From: Wuchereria bancrofti
Taxonomy: Eukaryota > Nematoda > Chromadorea > Rhabditida > Onchocercidae
Reading direction: 5' to 3'
Length of the DNA: 64,000 nucleotides
NCBI GenBank assembly: GCA_005281725.1
Contig: SSBO01000001.1
Span: 10,618,251 to 10,682,250, forward strand
The position numbers were made by a program, and so were the translations under genes. The notes under the pieces were generated by a model. The model saw nothing but the letters and a program-made list of their open reading frames with translations, searched no databases and was not told the DNA's origin. Positions within the stretch are counted from its first letter, which is position 1. Each line of letters starts with the position of its first letter. Shown here piece by piece: positions 62,101-64,000 of the stretch.

Positions 62101-64000
62101 GTGGGATTCATTATTTAGTTTATGTTCATCTTTCGTTTCATTTATTTCCCATTCCTTCAAACTTTTTGACAAAGTTTTTAGACGTTGTAATATTACCGCT
62201 TTGATATAATAATGATTTTGCTCATATATTTAAGCGTTCCTGATATTTTGTCACTTCTGAGAAGCAGATTTTGCAATACAACAGTCTTTAATTATGAAAC
62301 ATTAAATAGGGTATTCCTAGAAACGATGATTCTAAATTTCATCTTTTTTTAACTGACATTGTTCATCCTAAAAGACTAATTTACAAATTTTCAAGTTTCC
62401 TACTTAAGTCAATCCAATGTACAGTTGTAAGCACTGAAGGTTTTTCAGAAAATAAGATTGATTGAGGAAAATACTCATCAATCCATTTTTTCCTTCATCC
62501 ATTTTTGTCTTCAACCATCAAGCATGCGTCTCAGATTTGTCGATAACATTTTGGTGTCACATTTCCACGATTCTATTTTTTTTTCCAGGGAAACTTTATT
62601 TTTGCGAATGTGATTTTCCAATAGCTGATGTTATTATGAGTTCAAGATCAAATGAACTAGACAAGACATGCATGATAGATTTACGCTATGAGCATTTTCC
62701 TGTCAATGCATCAGATACAGCCAAGGGTGATATTTATGAAGGTTTTTCTTATTTCTTTCTAGGATAATTCTTATGTTATTTAAGATAAACAAAAAATCAT
62801 TATAATCAGTCAGTTATTTCATTACATCTCAAACTAGTTATTTCTCTGGAGAATATCTGTGCTAAAGATGCAGGAAATTTTGATGAGTTGAATAATTTAG
62901 TGCACTTTTATTGAATAAAACGATAAATACAAATTCTGCATACAGTGCTTCTCTATAGAATAGCTTATGAGAATCTTTATGTTCATCATGGGAATAAAGT
63001 TTACAAAGCAGAACAAATAAATAGACAGATTAGAGAAAACTTCTTTGCAGGCGAAGTTATAGTTTTACGAAAATATCAGGAAGAAATAGCTCAACCAGCT
63101 TATGATGGACGAAATACCTTGATTTGTGCACCAACAGGAACTGGCAAAACTGTGGTAGCGGCATCGATCGCTCGAAATCATCTTGTAATGGGCAGGAAAA
63201 ATAATTTACATACGAAGGTATTTCAAAATTTTAATGAATTTACAACCTCACATTCTTGTTGGAACTGTTTTTATGAGCAAATTTTAAGCAACAAGTTTTC
63301 TTATTAATTCTTCCATTATCTTCAGTGTTTTTGAATAGCTTGTGAATATACTTATGGAATTTGGAAAGTGAAAGGTTGTCGAGACTTAAAAGATTTGTCA
63401 ACAGAGTATTTCTATCAGTATTATCGGAACATTAATTCAAGTTAACTACATGTATTTCAAAGTCCTTTGTCTTGGAAAAATTTCTATTCACTGTAAGTCC
63501 AATGTCAAGAGTGATCAGAAAATTTTAGATTTGTTTCTTCGTTACCAATGTAGTATTTCTGGAGCAACAGACAAAGTTGTTGAAGAGATTTGTTGGACAT
63601 CGCTGGAAAGTTGTCTTTTTGTGCGGTGTAGCGGCGAATACACCTGTTGCGGAGACAATTGCAACTCATGATGTTATTGTTATCACACCCCAGCTTATTG
63701 TGTTAGTATTTTCACGTGTATTTTAAAATTTCTTGTTTTATTGTTCACAGGAAGTATGGAAATTTATAGAATAATTTCCATATTTTTGAAATGAGAAGTC
63801 GGTGTCAAATAGAAAAATTTAAACATTGTACTCCTTCCAATAATCTTTAAGAAATTGTTTCACATCGAAACATTACGTAATTTACAAAGTAATAGAGTAC
63901 TGGCTATTTTACGCATTTCTAATAGAATTCCTAATATTATTTGATTACAAGATCATTTCCAACTGTTGTTGCATCATTTAATATTCCAGGAATCTCCTGA
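59151..64000 (+). CDS. RIG-I-like / Dicer-related helicase (drh-type), 5' part, truncated by window end
   Basis: Exons: 59151-59211, 59266-59338, 60107-60291, about 60394-60813, 61027-61176, 61689-61724, 62589-62741, 62946-63217, 63529-63701, and 63990 to beyond the window. This encodes more than 500 residues. The first about 390 form a helical, unrecognised N-terminal region. The helicase core then begins with a Q-like motif [13 protein letters not shown] (about 399-411), Walker [10 protein letters not shown] (about 420-428), then [12 protein letters not shown] and [15 protein letters not shown]. This order matches RIG-I-like receptors (LRxYQ, ICAPTGxGKT, ILTPQILVN). Nematode relatives (DRH-1, DRH-3) act in antiviral RNAi and 22G small-RNA synthesis. 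The assignment to a particular DRH, and the first exon, are uncertain. The 5' end of exon 4 is the one junction I could not settle: the phase-correct site follows a poor GAGAG acceptor. Confidence 0.85.
61335..61530. repeat. 97-bp tandem duplication in a helicase-gene intron
   Basis: TGTTAATATAAGAATGATCG begins at 61335 and again at 61432. Both copies run through CTGCGACTAATTAATTGATT to TTTGAATGACT, and differ visibly only by one extra T in the poly-T tract of the second copy. The duplication is therefore recent. It lies in the intron between exons 5 and 6. Confidence 0.93.

Noticed and set aside
1..64000. tRNA, rRNA and CRISPR-like features
   Set aside because: Reading for B-box-like GGTTCGANTCC with a matching A box, for rRNA-like G/C-rich blocks, and for spaced direct repeats gave nothing convincing. 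The tandem arrays have no unique spacers. A tRNA covariance search was not possible here.

Overview
The window is nuclear DNA of a nematode. Supporting signs are the extreme A/T bias, TTTCAG-type 3' splice sites (several sit a few bases upstream of start codons, as expected for spliced-leader acceptors), a 21/22 match to the SL1 spliced leader inside an intron, and conserved genes whose exons join in frame. The long introns, gene-poor spacing and large microsatellite load suggest a parasitic clade III (filarial-like) worm rather than Caenorhabditis. That placement is an inference; no species can be named from the sequence alone.

Layout. 1-4051: A/T-rich intergenic DNA with a 46-unit 8-bp tandem array. 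4052-13946, minus strand: three genes head to tail, in transcription order a neutral sphingomyelinase (smpd2-like), mitochondrial ribosomal protein L22, and the splicing factor CCDC12/Cwf18. 17014-17768, plus strand: cytochrome c oxidase subunit 6A. 20595-29990: a large inverted repeat with arms of about 2.8 kb. Each arm carries one copy of a secreted Pro/Cys-rich protein gene, and the 3.8-kb unique spacer carries mitochondrial ribosomal protein L39. 32080-41975, minus strand: a 12-exon menorin/FAM151 (DUF2181) gene, with the SL1-like sequence in intron 7. 41976-59150: a 17-kb gene desert rich in micro- and minisatellites. 59151-64000, plus strand: the 5' part of a RIG-I-like/Dicer-related helicase (drh-like), cut by the window edge.

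Three genes serve mitochondria (L22, L39, COX6A). CCDC12 is spliceosomal, the sphingomyelinase acts on membrane lipid, and the helicase belongs to small-RNA or antiviral RNA pathways. The most unusual object is the pair of secreted-protein genes. Their flanks, signal-peptide codons and 3' ends are almost identical, while their mature repeat regions differ completely: an 8-residue PQGIPGIS array in exon 1 of one, and a PYTQQPIP array in exon 2 of the other. This looks like a homogenised framework with freely diverging repeat cassettes.

Exon models were built by hand from splice consensus, reading-frame continuity and family resemblance. All internal exon junctions agree in phase except one uncertain acceptor in the helicase gene.
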